DNA of 64,000 nt, taken from positions 17,453,861-17,517,860 of the forward strand of contig CM033105.1 of the NCBI GenBank assembly GCA_019321725.1, in the 5' to 3' direction. Every line of letters starts with the position of its first letter. Position 1 is the first letter of the stretch. This DNA is from Paulownia fortunei (taxonomy: Eukaryota > Streptophyta > Magnoliopsida > Lamiales > Paulowniaceae). Position numbers and translations under genes: made by a program. Under the pieces are notes generated by a model that was not told the DNA's origin, ran no database searches, and worked only from the letters and a program-made list of their open reading frames with translations. Below, one piece after another: positions 1 to 13,295 of the stretch.

Positions 1-2740
1 ATAGAACTTCCTATATTCGATAAATATGGAAAAAATTGTAGCTTTGCTAAAGTCTCCTTGAATTTAAATTTGATTAGTCACTCGGGGTCATTTTTATGGG
101 ACGAGGTGGCAATTAGAAATCTCATCTATTGCTTCGTTCCTTTTAAATCTTCCAGTCACAAGAAAACTGATTTTCAGTCGACATTGCTTTCTAGAGTGGT
201 GAATATTTTTCCAATAATAACCGAAAAATCTTTTAAGGTTTTGCATCTAGGATTGTTTTCCCCTTCGAATCTTCCACTCGCTAGAAATAATTGAGTTAAT
301 ACCCATTCCTTTTGAAGTCTTGGTTTGAGATTTACCACTTCTGCAATTTCGGGATCTGTTATCATCAAAATACTGATAGAGGTCCTGCTAGTTAATTGTC
401 ATAAACACAGTATCAGCAATTTTAACAATTGAGTTGCATGCCAACCTATAGATTGCTAGCTTCCAGCTGGACCCTCACTGTCACAAACTTGCCTTTGGCT
501 TAGTGATTAATTCCTGGGATGACCTTTTATTCGCAGCCAATGTAATCTAATATTAAACAATTTCAGATTTTGAGTGTTGAAGATTTTATTACTTTGTTTG
601 CTTGTGCAAATGCTTTTAGGAAATAATAAATACTTACTACTTACATATAGAATGTCTTCAATTTCTTTGTTTGCCAGCCTCCTTTTGCCATACATACATT
701 AGCTTTCAATTTCTTTCCTAATGGGTGGATTTTACTGTTTGACTCAGGAAGGCCATTGTTAAAATTTAAAAATCTTAATACTTAATACATTTCTATTTTT
801 GCCAAAATTGGCATGCCAGACATGATTTTTGGATAGATTTCCAATTTCTTTTTAAGCAGCACATTAATTACATTTTTGAAATAGTTTTCTCTGCCATAAC
901 AACATTTTGTCATGCTTTACAGTTTTGTATTTCTTAGCACCTTTTTGACTATTCCAGAAATTTGTGGAAGCATTGATTTTTGTTTGAAATTCTGCTGTGC
1001 TCAGGAAAAAGAGCCTTTGGACTGGAGACGAGGAGCATCAAGTATCCAACTTTGTTGCACAATTTAATTATGCCTAGTGTTAAGGTACCAGTTGAAGCAT
1101 GCTTCTGTGAGTAGCCTCCAATTTGGTGCTGGTATGGGGCCTCCACTACATCTTACTTCGCTTGGCAGTTTCAAAGAGTTCTACTTTTTCTAATAGTTTC
1201 GCTAACGACTGGGAAGAGTCAGTCCCCCTTCTGTCTCAATTTGATGTGGTAAGTTCATGTTGATCTATTGAATTTGTGCTTTCAATTTTGATATTATGGA
1301 GAAAAGCCTCCTAACGACTGAAAATGGTGACTTTCAGCATTTTGACAAGATGGTCTGGGTTGGTTTTGCTGCTACCTGTACTGATCTCCGTTGTCTCATA
1401 TGCTGGTATCAATATAGCCAGTTGCTTCACCTTTTCTTTGAGTTGTACAGAGGTATATCCCAGATCAGAAATTGGAATCTTCACAACTCTGAGATACATG
1501 AGAGTGGTTCCAAAAGGATCTGAACAATGTATACATTTTACTTGTGTATCATATGCACACACTTAATATTTTACACTTTTGTGATTTTGGTGACAGTGTG
1601 ACTGAACATCACAGGTTATGCTTGCTTGCACGATAGTTTTCTTTAGAACATTGGATGGACGTATTCCAATTGCCTCAGTGACTGGATGTTGCCAGTTGAA
1701 GTTGGGCAAATATGGCACTTGCTACCCGGTGAATTGGCTAGATATGGGTCTTGTAGGGTAAGAGTGGTTATGGAATGTGGGTGTGTGTGTGTGTGTTTTA
1801 ATTTTAGACAGACAAGTGGCAACTATTTGGCTTTGAGAAAAGCTGGCACCCAGAATAAGCAGGTAAATGAAATAGAATGGTAGGAAGCAACAGCAATGTT
1901 CACTGAGAATCTTCAAATGCAGCATTCCCTGGTGGCATCTTTTGTCAAATGCAGGAAAACATCTATTCTACCCGGCTCAACCATGCCTTTTGAACATGAA
2001 GGTAGCAATGTTTAGTATTTGGTGGACGTAATACTTCTTTTTTCTTTTCTTTTTTTCATTTCCATCCTTTCACTTATAGATAGGACGGAATATTGTGAGG
2101 CTCAATGAGGTGTGGTTCTGTTTGTAAATCACCACTCACTATTTTTGTTGAAGGACTATAGTATGCTGAGAAGTTCAGGGAAATGTGGTTCTGTTTGTGA
2201 CTTTTAACCACTATGATGTCACCACCATTTGTTCTGAAAACCATATTATAGTTTGATATGTGCGTTAGTTAATATTATGATCTGGAGCATAATCTTAAGG
2301 TGGATGATTGTGATTTCATTCAGTTGAGAACCAGAGATTATGCTTTGCTGGTAATTTTCACGTCCGCCTATTTTTTTCAAGTAATTATAATTTTGGTCCC
2401 TTGTCTTTGCAATTATTTATTTTTAGCCCCTCTAGTTAAGCTTTCCTCAGTTTAGTTGCTCATTCTTTTATTTGTAAACAAAAGTATTATTGGTTGTTTG
2501 AACTTTATTTGGTTCTGTCCGAACTGCTAAATGTAATGCAGGTGAGGGATAATATTATTATCTAAAGATTTATTGGTCAGAATAAGCTGGAAGCAGCATT
2601 CCCAGTTATCATACCCTAGGGTTGATAGAAGCAAAGAAGGGGCACAAAAATGACACATTCTTAAAATGGTGATTAGGCAAGCCACTTATTATAAGCGTTC
2701 TCACTTGAAAAAAATTGGCCACGTTTGGTTAGAAGTAGTC
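1..2740. other. No assignable gene; less AT-rich than following DNA
   Basis: Base composition is more balanced than in the DNA that follows, with several pyrimidine-tract/AG and GT-AG-like junctions (for example around 1,255 and 1,590). This would suit introns or UTRs of a gene. Short open stretches occur on both strands (for example 174-368 minus and 1,324-1,566 plus), but none has a motif or family signature I recognise, and none joins convincingly to another. A short GT run lies near 1,783-1,797. I make no product call. Confidence 0.3.
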
Positions 2741-4639
2741 AAGTAATAAAAATGTTAGATGTATTATCCAAAATGCAAATTTATTTTTAATCCTTTTACA
2801 ATCGAACGTCTATATTCTGTTTTCATAAAATTTATTGTATTTCTTAAGAAAATGATACTCTTTTTAGCATGTTTGGAACAAGATAAATCACTTGTTTCCT
2901 GTTTTTTTTTGGTTTTAACAAAACAAATCAACCTAAATTGATCTAACTTTACAATTATTTATCAACGAGCCTCAAAATTCTTAAGCACAAATCGATGGAA
3001 TCTTTGCATTTTCAATTTCTTAAGGTAAAACCAAGCAAAGTTTTGCTCTTAATATATCTATTATTTTCAAAGATATTTATATTCATATACAATATATTAT
3101 GTCTATATATATTGTTCACACATATATTTATATATAATGTAAAGTTTTGAAGAATACTATAATTATTTATGTGGGTAAATATGTGTGTGTGTGTGGATTC
3201 ACATCGTTTGAATATGATTATATATATATATATAATTTATAATATACATATACGTTTGTATGCAATTTGTATGAATTAACATACCTTTTTCAAAAAATCA
3301 CAAATATATATGTTAAACATGTATAATAGTTACTTGATCGTCGACGTTGGATTGCGAAGCATGGTGATTATCATGGTTCAATTTATAAAGTACAAACTTT
3401 CGATGTAAGATTTATAATTTACGAGCATCCTCCATATAGATTAAAGAAACAAAACCACCAGATCAGGACAAAAATATACGTTAGTTGGGGAGTTATATTT
3501 AGAGGCAACTTCTTGCGAGGTGAACAAATTGAGGGCACATAAACTCCAATTGTTTTCTTGGAAATGCTAACATAATAGAACAAGGAAAGAGCTTATGTAA
3601 TGGTTAGGAAGGCTAAATTTCATTAATAAGCTCATATTCAATAATTTTATTTTATTTTATCAGAGATATTTGAATTTTTTATAAATAGACTTTAATGAGT
3701 ATTTGTACTATTACTTTTCTTGGCCCTTAAGACTATAAAAACAATCAATGTTCAAAGTAAATAGGATTCAAGAGAAAAACGATTATATTTTTCAATTGAG
3801 GTTATTTTAGACATTTTATTATGGAGTTTTATATATATCTATTTTCCTGAGCTAGACTAGAAATTATCTATTACTGTACGCTGAATAAGAATTGGAGAGG
3901 AGCGATGGCAGGCAACCAACCCTTTTGTCCGACATAGTGATTAAAAGTTTGTTTAATTATTCAGTCTTAATAGTTTTAGAAGATTATCCATTGTTGGGTT
4001 AATGATGACAAGAGAAAGAAGTTAAGTACCAAAATAGAGATTAAGGTTGGAAGGCTCAGTAATTGAACGCACATGCCTCTCGAAATCTGTTTCGAACTAC
4101 AACTCGTGTGGCTTTCAATTTTGTGGGCATATTGAATTCGTTTACATTGATTAGTGAGTTGTTAAAGCCAATAATTTATTGAGTTAATTGCAAAGAGAAG
4201 GAAAGTGGAATTTGTTGGCCACTTATTGTATAATATTGGGAATGGGAAGAGATGATGTATATTTTAGGATATGATGATAATATATTAAATATTGGAAGAA
4301 TATTAAGTAGTATGTAACGAGTTGATTTGTAGATGTAATTGATAGAATGTTCGGTTTCTAATCTAATACTATTATAAAATTATGAATGATTTTTAAATTT
4401 TTTTTATTATGTAAATATTTTTTCTAATTTTTTATTAGATTAAAATTCTTTTTTAAAATTATAAATTTTAGTTGTAGTTATGTAATTTAATAATAATATA
4501 ATTTTGAAACAAATAATAATTATTTATTTAATTAGTTATTGAGGTTATAGGATAATTATAAAAAAGAACACTAAGAGTTCAAGACGAATTCTATTTTCAT
4601 TTATTTGATCTTTAAAAAAATGTATCGTGTTAAAATATA
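2741..4639. other. AT-rich non-coding DNA, nothing recognised
   Basis: Long AT-rich stretch with TA/TG-rich low-complexity patches near 3,070-3,320. No open frame of note, no RNA gene and no clear terminal repeat was seen. Confidence 0.4.
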
Positions 4640-5060
4640 TTCATAACTACTTTATCTTTTGTTTTCTTTTTGGTCCATTTATGTGTTCTTAATTCAATTC
4701 AATGATTTTATTAAATGAACTTTTTAAAAAAATAAAAAATTTAAATAGTTCAATTTTAGATAACAAAATGTATTGGTATTTTGAATTAATAATTTTTAGT
4801 TTGGTAAGTAAAGAATAAGAGAAAAAGTATAAATTAATTCATAAATATAAAAATTATTTATAAAAATTATAAAAACAAAAATGTGATATTCAGTACAGTT
4901 TGATAAATCAAAACAAAAAAACAAAATCAAATCAAATATCAATTTTTTATAAAAATAAAAATCAAATACAAATTGAAATTTTTTTTTCGACTTTGGTAAA
5001 TACTGAATTTTTAGTGTCGATTTGATTCCATTGATTTATCAAACTATGGTCACCTCTATA
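4640..5060. repeat. Dispersed repeat, copy 1
   Basis: This segment and 6,900-7,200 share an ordered series of matching blocks: a TTTTTAGTTTGGTAAG block, then an AGAAAAAGTATAAA block, a GATATTCAGTACAG-type block followed by GATAAATCAA, and finally a CGACTT-GGTA block. The copies are heavily diverged, AT-rich and non-coding. They look like two old members of one non-autonomous repeat family. The element class is not determined. Confidence 0.45.
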
Positions 5061-6239
5061 AAAAAAGGTTACATTGAAATCGATTGAATTAGAATAGAAA
5101 AAAATATGACACATTAGATTTAATATGAAAATTAGTTTATTATGAAACATGCCTATTTGAATAAACTAAATATACCTTACAATATCCATTTTATTAGATT
5201 CATTAAAATCAATAATGGAATAATATCGAACATTCATATTAATTTAAAGATACATTCCACTATCATATTTATAACTTAGGTTATTCGACTTTTTGAAAAA
5301 TTAAAATGGAGCAAAACCTTTATACTAAAATATATCATGACTAAAATTGGATTTTTTTCGAACCATGAGACTGAATGCAAGGTCTTCTTAAACTATGAAA
5401 CTAAAGAGTATTTTTTTATGCTTAGGAGATACGAATATAATTACATAAATTGATGGAATATTTGATTCCTTTAACATTTGTTTTTTCAAGCTGCCTGCAT
5501 CTGAATATTATATCATATTTACTAATTCGAAGGCCTTATTCCAAAAGCTATATTATCCCTTATATTTCATATATTTTATGCAAAAAATTCAAAAACTTAT
5601 TTAATTATTTGACTTATCTTTTGTTTTTGTAATCCTATGTAGACTAGTTGCAATTGCATCTGATATTTAACTTATTGATTTTTTTTTCATTTTTGGAATT
5701 TATGTTAAATAACTTTTGGAGTTACTTCATGAAAAAATAGATTTTTTGGGTTTATCGTATAATCTAATGACTTTTGTTTGTACTATTTTATTATCAGTTT
5801 GAATATTATAGTTTTGATTGGCTTTGTCTTGCTACTTTTCTTCCAAACATTATTTTCCTTCATATATAAAAACTTGTTTGTCACTTATATTTTTTGAGAA
5901 TTGTATTTTCATTCCACTAGAATTCCAATCATTCATTATAATATTTAAATAATCTTATACTTTACTATATTGTTATTAATTATAATAAAATAATAGTGAT
6001 AAATCTACAGTTAAAAACGTCTTTGATTAACCACTATATTATTTTAAGTTAATTTTAAAAAAAAATCATATTAGTTGTTATTAGTAGAAGAAAACAGAAA
6101 AACAAGTTATGATTTGTATGTATTCTTTAATATTTCATAGTCAAACTTCTGACATCTTCATATGTTGTGTTTTATATTACATAAGTTATGTTTTAATGGT
6201 TTTGAAAACTTTCATTATACATGTAAAAAATGTAGGATA

Positions 6240-6440
6240 TGGTTGCAGATTTTGTAAACGCAAGTGTTATTGTATATAAATAATAAAGTGATGAATAAAT
6301 ATCGTTCTTACAATAACTGTTGACTTATTAAATAATGAAATTATGTTAACTTTAATTTTATTTGAATAAACGCAAAATGGGTGTTGATGATTATAAAGTA
6401 AATCTAATTAAACTAAACAAGATATCTGTAGTTGAAAATG
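6240..6440 (-). repeat. Relic of the 3' end of an Athila-like LTR
   Basis: The sequence from about 6,250 onward follows the left end of the minus-strand Athila-like LTR at 47,455-47,690. Shared features in order are a GC-AAGTGTTATTGTA-type start, AATAAAGTGATGAATA, a CGTTCTTACAA block, a run leading to TTTTATTTGAATAAACG, and a GATGATTATAAAG block. It is short, diverged and has no coding sequence next to it, so it is read as a truncated LTR remnant on the minus strand. Confidence 0.5.
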
Positions 6441-6899
6441 TCATCGAATATACATTATATCAATTTCCCTAACAAAATATTTTTATTAGGTACATGTTCT
6501 CCAAATTCATTTCTCGGAGTACTCTTCTCAAAATGACTGAAAATAAAACCAAGCAAAGCCTATAATTTTTCAATAGAATCAAACATGACAAAAATAAGTT
6601 ATATGAATTTTCATGCTGTATCACCATATTTAAACATAAATTTTTACAAAGAAAATATTTTACATTAAGTAGAATATTTGTGTATGTCTTGATCATTATA
6701 CATAATTTTCCATTGAATAAATTATAAAATTAATAAATAATTAGAATATTTTTAAGAGTATAAGTGGTAAAGTGAAATTAATCCTAAAAATTCAAGGTAA
6801 TATAATAGATAAAATATTATATGTATATATATATATTATTACAAGATTGCAAAGCTATATATAGCATATTTTTAGCTCAATTTCTTCTTTATTTTTATT

Positions 6900-7200
6900 T
6901 CTTAACAAATTTTAATTATATTTTGAATTTATTATTTTTAGTTTGGTAAGTTAACAATGAGAAAAAAAGTATAAAATTAATTTATTAAACATAAAATAAG
7001 ATATAAAATTAATTTATAATATTTGTAAAAATTAAATTCGATATTCAATATAGTTCGATAAATAAGAATAAAAATTAAAATCAAACCTTATACCAAATTT
7101 TTATGAAAGTAAAAATAAAAAATCAAAATCGATTTTTTTTGTACGACTTGGTACATATCGAATTTTAAATTTTAGTTTGCCAAATTTCTAAAATCTCAAA
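6900..7200. repeat. Dispersed repeat, copy 2
   Basis: Diverged second copy of the repeat at 4,640-5,060, with the same order of short conserved blocks. It lies just left of the Helitron helicase remnant and may be part of that element or of the DNA it landed in. Confidence 0.4.
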
Positions 7201-7924
7201 GGAATAAGTGTTGCCATATAGTATGAGTTGAAAGAGAGTTCCTTATTTTGTTTCAATGTCAAATGCAAAAACATTTTTATATTACCTCAATTTATATTCC
7301 TTTGAAATATTTAATTATTTTCATGTTAATTTCAATTCATCTTTTTTTCCTCGAGTTTATATAGATTTTTAATTAATAAAATTACCAAAAAAATATAAAA
7401 AAATTATAAATATCATTATTTGTATACCTTAACCACATAATTTTCGAAATTATTGATATACATCATACCAAACTTGAAAACTAAAACGCAATCAACCAGC
7501 AAATAAATTTTTTAGGTTTGCTTGTTAGAAGACATGATATTGCTAGCTCAACATGTACTTTTATTGATAAATATCTAGCTGAGTTGCTTGAAATTTACCA
7601 TGGAGTCTACAAGGGTGTATATTGTGCACCAACAAAGGTGAGAATTCTTTGAGATACATACTTTGAAGTAATGTTAGAATATATCAAAAGAGAATCAGAA
7701 ACATCAGTTAAATTATAAGTTGCCGAAATTTTGAAAAGTTTGATTTTTTTTTTTTGGAGAGTATAAGAAAAAATATTAGTTCATATGATCTTCCAAACAT
7801 TCTTATTGATATAGAATGGATAATAATTTTTCAAAAGATATACATGATAAAATATCAATATAAATACCTCTGGAAGAGTATAAAGCACAACTAAAGTAGA
7901 ATCCTAAACATTATAAAACTTTTT

Positions 7925-9040
7925 CAATGATCTTAGATTGCATGCAAAAGAACAATAATTTCTTTATTGATGGGTCAAGCGGAACACAAAAAAATATTTT
8001 GTACCATGTATTGTTAGCTCATATTCGACCTAAATATCTAATAGCATTTACAAGTGCAACATCTAGAGTTGTGTTGCAATAATGCTACGGGGTAACAACA
8101 ACAAATTCTCCCTTTAAGATACTAATAGATGCAAATGAATCAAATGAGTGCACTATATACAAGCAAAGTGGAGATTTAGAGCTATTGCGTAAAATATTTA
8201 TGGATAAAACACCAATTGCAAAACGATAAGCTATTAAGAATTATTGAAATACATTAAGAAAAATGATGAGGATTTTGGTGGAAAAACAACAATTTTTTTG
8301 TGGAGATTTTAGATAAGTATTTCCAATTGTTCTTAGGTCAACAATCTATCGAACTATTTATGCAAGTTTGGTGAAATCATATTTGTGGCCCAAAATAAAA
8401 AAAATATTACTTTGTCAAGGACCATGAGTCGAGGAATGATCTAAATTTAAGTGAATTCTTACTTAGAGTTAGAAACGGTGAGAAACCAATTGATACTAAA
8501 TGTAACATCAAAATTTTAGAAGAGATAATTATTGAGTATGACAATGAAGAAAACTCAATACTACGACTTATTAAGGTTATTTCTCCAACCTTAAATAAGA
8601 ATGATCACTCAACTCAAATAGTTTGCATTATCATAAGTTAGTGCCGAAAAAAAAATTGTCCAATATTTCTTTTAAGGAATTTGGACCCATCAAATGGAAT
8701 ATGTAATGGTACAAAAATAGTATGTAGGACTCAAAAATAATGAAAATGAATTAGATATTATATTTGGGCAATATACTGGAAAGCACGTCTTTATACCTAT
8801 AGTACTAATTTCACTAGTTAAAAATGAAGGTTATCTATAGATGTAAACAATTCTATATTAAAATTTGCTTTGTCATTACAATAAAAAAAGGCTAAAAAAC
8901 AAACAATTCCAAATGTTGATGTTTATTTGTCCATTCAGTATCTTCTCATGATTAATTATACCTCAAATGTAAGAGGAAAGAAGTGGACTAAAAATATTAT
9001 CTACAGACAAGTTTTGAGTGCAGATACAAATATTTTTTTC
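7925..9040 (+). pseudogene. Helitron Pif1-like helicase pseudogene
   Basis: Translated across frames, the region follows the Helitron helicase C-terminal domain. There is a Walker A region reading NNFFIDGSSGTQKNILY (the family has GxxGTGKT; here the GK step is damaged), then LLAHIRPKYLIAFTSATS, then a CTIYKQSGDLELLR block. Next come a Walker B relic with PIAKR, FFCGDFR-VFPIV, YASLVKSYLWPKIKK, and near the end ITIKK followed by a diverged QTIPNVGVYL-type motif (about 8,870-8,930). Several stops and frameshifts interrupt it. In active Helitrons this enzyme unwinds DNA during rolling-circle transposition. Here it cannot be made as one protein. The match is to conserved motif order, not to a computed alignment. 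Confidence 0.7.
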
Positions 9041-9412
9041 TAAGTAATATATTATATATTATTAATAGTAACTAATATTTTATTTTTATTAAGAATAAAC
9101 AACATTGAAACAAGATTCATTGTAGCACAAAGTTATGATACCAATCAATTATGTAATGTGAAAAAATTCCAACACTCAATCTTCAATATCTAAGTAACAA
9201 TGTCGCCTAGAAAGTATGAGCGAAAGAGCGTCTTGCTTTGTTGCAATATCATATTGATCAATAATTAGTTTATGAAATATTTTGAAATATTTTATTTTCT
9301 TATTAATTATATTATTATTTAATATTTCTTTATTTATGAAATATCTTATAATATCTGAATTTTATTCAAATACATTATTATATAATATAATTAATTTAAT
9401 ATAATCATATAA

Positions 9413-9438
9413 ATTACGTGCGGTGCGTATGTTACTAG
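9413..9438 (+). other. Helitron 3' terminal hairpin and CTAG end
   Basis: The hairpin has a TACG/CGTA stem with one added wobble pair and a GC-rich loop. It is followed by TGTTA and then CTAG, with T next in the flanking DNA. This is the typical 3' termination signal layout of Helitrons. Confidence 0.55.
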
Positions 9439-11699
9439 TTATTTTCTAAATACTTCTAGCGAGTTTTACTTGATTGGAATCCATTCACATTAGGCCTAAG
9501 AAAATATGATATTCCTTATGAATAGGAGTTAAAGCATTGTGTTGTAGTTGGTAGATAATTATTGAAACATGATAATTTGATTAATGAGATTATTGGTGAT
9601 TCCTTAGTATTTAAAATAAAATGGTCGTACCTCGGCTTATATTGTCATTGTCATTATTTTATATTCTATTGAGCGAACTGAGTGAAGTTCTTTTGCGGAT
9701 TTTGAGTAATTAAGATAAGTGATTCTTGGCATTCTCTACTTGTATTGTTTTATGATTTTTAATTTGTTAACTCATTATCATGAAATGTACAACTTTTAGA
9801 CAAAATCCCATTTTTTAGACAATGGTTTTTTTTTTGAAAATAGGATCAAGCATATAAAAACATCACTATTGTTATGCGTGAAAATGTATTTTTGAAGCAT
9901 TTGTTTGATTACATGGAGTTATGTTTTGTTTTAAGCTCTCAGATGGGAACCTTTTGGGGATTGTTGGCTTAGAAACTAGTTCCAATTATTGTATTGGCAT
10001 CAATGGAATATAACTGGAATATTGATTGATTAACCATGAATATCCATTTAGCCGACTTTCCTAGCCTGCTACGAAATTATAATAGTGGCCATAGTGTATT
10101 GTCTGAGCTAAATAAATTATTTGTTAATTTGATTCAGATGCACCAAAACTATTAAACTTCATGTTAATGCACTTTGATCTTTGAATATTGTTTATTGCAT
10201 GTGCTACTGTAATAGTTTTGGAACTAAGTTTGATTTGGTAGAGAATGTCATGAGTTATTTATTGAGTGTATAGCTCACCCCTTGCTAATATTTTTCTTTC
10301 AAATAGTTAGTCTATCTTGGAGTTAAGGAAATTCAACTGAATGGTTCGAGATTTTGGAGTTGTGTCCTAATTTTGGAGCCTTGGAACTATTCACTTCCTC
10401 AATCAAATTTTAGGATCTTGAGGATTTTCCTTTGTAAACTCATTGACAATATTATTTTCTTTATATTCGAATATTGTTCATGGGATATTAGATGCTCTAT
10501 ACTTTTGGATTGATAAATTTATTGAAAATTGTACGGTTTCGCTTAGGTTTTGTAAATTGATTCAATTTTCCGATGGTTTCATGTGGTCGCAGTGTGGTGT
10601 GATGTACAACCATGTTGCATCTGAACTTTGGGGCAGGACAGCCTATGCAAGTTACGTGCTTTCAATTTTTTAAAAATCAAAGCTCTTTCCTATCCTAGTG
10701 TCGAGGTTTGCAATTTTGGTCAAACAATTGGAAGCAACGAAATATTTATTTTGCTCATTGCGCTTATGTTCCCTAGAACTTAGTTGAGGGGTTTTCCTCT
10801 TATATTTCTGTTGATAGGGTTTTGGCTTTTGTCATTCTTGTTGGTTTTAACTTTCTGATTGATGCATATAAAGGTGTATGGTTTACTCAAGGAGGAGTCT
10901 TTTGGAGATAGAATGGATTTCAAACAACCATAACCTTATACGTAATCTATTATTGCGGCCATGAGCAATTTTACTACACAATGTAGTTCCAAGAGAGACA
11001 ATAAACAATTCTTGTTTATCTCCACTATATAATTCAAGAGACAATAAACATGCTCATTTTTCACCACTATGCTTTATATCGCATACGTTTTTGGTGATGT
11101 CTTGTTGGTTTTGATGCATTAGATTAGCAGATTTTGACAAAAGTAATCAATCTGTGTGTTGTATATGAATACACTTTTATTTTTTTTTAATAACCCTTTC
11201 AAAAGTTTGTAAAGTAATGAATGATCTTGTACCGAGCTTATAAACTTCAGTCGCCTGTTTTTCAGTTTCACAGAGAATAATTCTGATGACCACTTAGTTA
11301 TTTCAATCTACTAGATACTCAGAAACTTGCCTAATGCTCTAATAAGTTATGCAGCAGAATAGCGTTTTAGGTACTCTGAAAAATTCAAGCTTCTGTTTTT
11401 AAAGCACTGCAGTTGAGTGCATGTGTATGATGCAATAAATTTAGAAATAAATTGCAAAAAGTAAAGTGCAAAAAATAAATGAACACAGGGATTTGTATAG
11501 TAGTTCGAAGATGAATAATCCTTCTACTTTTAATTTTATTGAGGGATTCCATTAGAACTTATTTAAGACTTTTACCCAAGTCACTTCATAGTTTATTACA
11601 CTTAGTTTCTCAAACTAAAGAAGTGTTTGCAAAAAAATTGCTTCTAGAGAAGTGATAAATTTTAGAAAAAGTGGAAAAATAGTTGAGAAGTAAAAGTTT
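9439..11699. other. No gene recognised
   Basis: Moderately AT-rich sequence that reads like intron or intergenic DNA. One 76-codon open stretch (10,443-10,673) has no recognisable motif and is not called. No repeats with defined ends were seen. Confidence 0.35.
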
Positions 11700-12933
11700 G
11701 GAGTGTTTGTAAAGTGTTTTTGAAAAGTAGAATTGACCGAAAAAGAGTATTTGGTCTATGATTGACAAAAGTACAAGTTGATTTTATGTGTAAAAGTCTA
11801 AATTATTTATTTTTTTAAGTTTGATCAAATGAATTGAACTAAATTACTTATATGTGTAATGTACGTAAAAATAATAGCTATAATAACAAATACAATATTT
11901 AGGTGTAATAATTACATATCTAAATAAGTGACCAATTTAATAATAAATAATTTATTTGTAAACTAAGTACACTTACATATATATTTAGATATATGTATAG
12001 ATTTATATTTATATAAATATATAAGTATATATGTATATATTTGTATATATTTATATACACAAATTCCTATTCTATAAATTTATTATATACATGTATACAT
12101 AAATAGCTATAAATTTATTCATATTTATATAAATTTATATTCATACGAGTAGATAAACAAAAATATGCACAAATGTTTATATTAATGTATGTAAATATAT
12201 ATTTGTGTATATTTATATTTATCCAAATGTGTATATACGTAATATCTATTTATATTTATAAAATATGTATATTTATAAAAACCAGCATATATATATTTAT
12301 GTATATTTATATTTTTCCAAATGTATATGTGTGTGTGTGTGTGTATATATATATATTTAAGTTTATGAAATATGTATGTTTATAAAAACTAGGATATATT
12401 ATTATATGCGTATATTTGTATAATACATAAATTAATTTATATACTATGAATAGATATTAATATATCTATATGTATACATATATAAAAGTATATGTATACA
12501 TGTTGATTATATAATAATATGTAAACGTATATTCATATATTTACATATATTTATTTATAAACATATATTGGTATATTAAATTGTAAATATATGCATATTT
12601 ATTTATGTTTATATAACTATATATATATATGTATATATTTACATAATAGTTTCTATATATAATTTTATATTTATTTTTATGTAGAAACTATAAATATACA
12701 TTAACTGATTTATGTATGTATCATACTTATATATATTATATACACATATATATGATTACATAATATAATATGTATATATACATCTATATATATGTATATA
12801 AACATAATATATATACACGTTTGATTTATGAAAGTGAGGGATAAATTTGGTTACTGAAAAATTATGGAAGGTAAAAGTGCTCTTTTTCAGCCAAAAGCTG
12901 AATAGCACTTAAAAAAGCATTTGCAACCACTCC
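11700..12933. mobile_element. Non-autonomous TIR transposon, possibly hAT-like
   Basis: The left end (GGAGTGTTTGTAAAGTG...) and the reverse complement of the right end (GGAGTGGTTGCAAATGC...) match imperfectly over roughly 60 bp. Both then carry a CCGAAAAAGAG or GCTGAAAAAGAG block. The flanks AAAAGTTT (11,692-11,699) and ATAAGTTC (12,934-12,941) agree at 6 of 8 positions, as for an old 8-bp target duplication. There is no transposase. Nearly the whole interior is TA-rich low-complexity sequence. Superfamily assignment rests on the 8-bp duplication and is tentative. Confidence 0.5.
11965..12820. repeat. TATA/TTTATAT-rich low-complexity block
   Basis: About 850 bp of irregular ATATAT, TTTATAT and GTATAT words without a fixed period, with a GT run at about 12,329-12,345. 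It fills the core of the TIR element. Confidence 0.8.
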
Positions 12934-12941
12934 ATAAGTTC

Positions 12942-13295
12942 AACTTCTTCTCATCTTCTTGCCCACATATGACTCCACTGATACTGCTGCTATAAGTCTT
13001 TTAAAAAAGGTCTGACTTTGTTCTGAAGTCTTCCCACACATGTTCAACTTTAATAATAAATCACGTAGGACTTAGTACACCTCGTTTCTTCTTTTTCCTC
13101 GGTAGTGATTGAAAGCTAGTTGTTCTGCTCAATCTCTTTGAATCAGCTGAGTGAACTGCTTTAGATTGCAAGACTTGAAGGATTTTTTGGGAGCGTTTTC
13201 AGTATACGTTCGTGTGTATACTTGTGTGTTTTCTTCAGCCTTTTTAGCACCTTTTTAGACCTTCAATTTGCCCGTTTTAAGTAAGGAAATTATAA
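12942..13295. other. Short intergenic stretch between two elements
   Basis: About 350 bp between the TIR element and the next LTR element. No gene or repeat was recognised. Confidence 0.4.

Larger units (their letters stand above)
7200..9438 (+). mobile_element. Degenerate Helitron, 3' part with terminus
   Basis: A rolling-circle transposon relic. It contains a Pif1-type helicase pseudogene and ends at 9,435-9,438 with CTAG followed by a T, the usual Helitron 3' terminus. Nine bases before CTAG lies a short hairpin (9,413-9,427): a stem of TACG with CGTA plus a T-G wobble. The 5' end was not found, so 7,200 is only a conservative left limit. Segments at about 7,201-7,265 and 9,191-9,250 resemble each other and flank the helicase. 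No Rep (HUH) domain is recognisable. The element is dead. Confidence 0.6.

Noticed and set aside
12173..12385. 70-codon frame rich in Ile, Tyr and Val
   Set aside because: Translation of TATA-rich low-complexity DNA.
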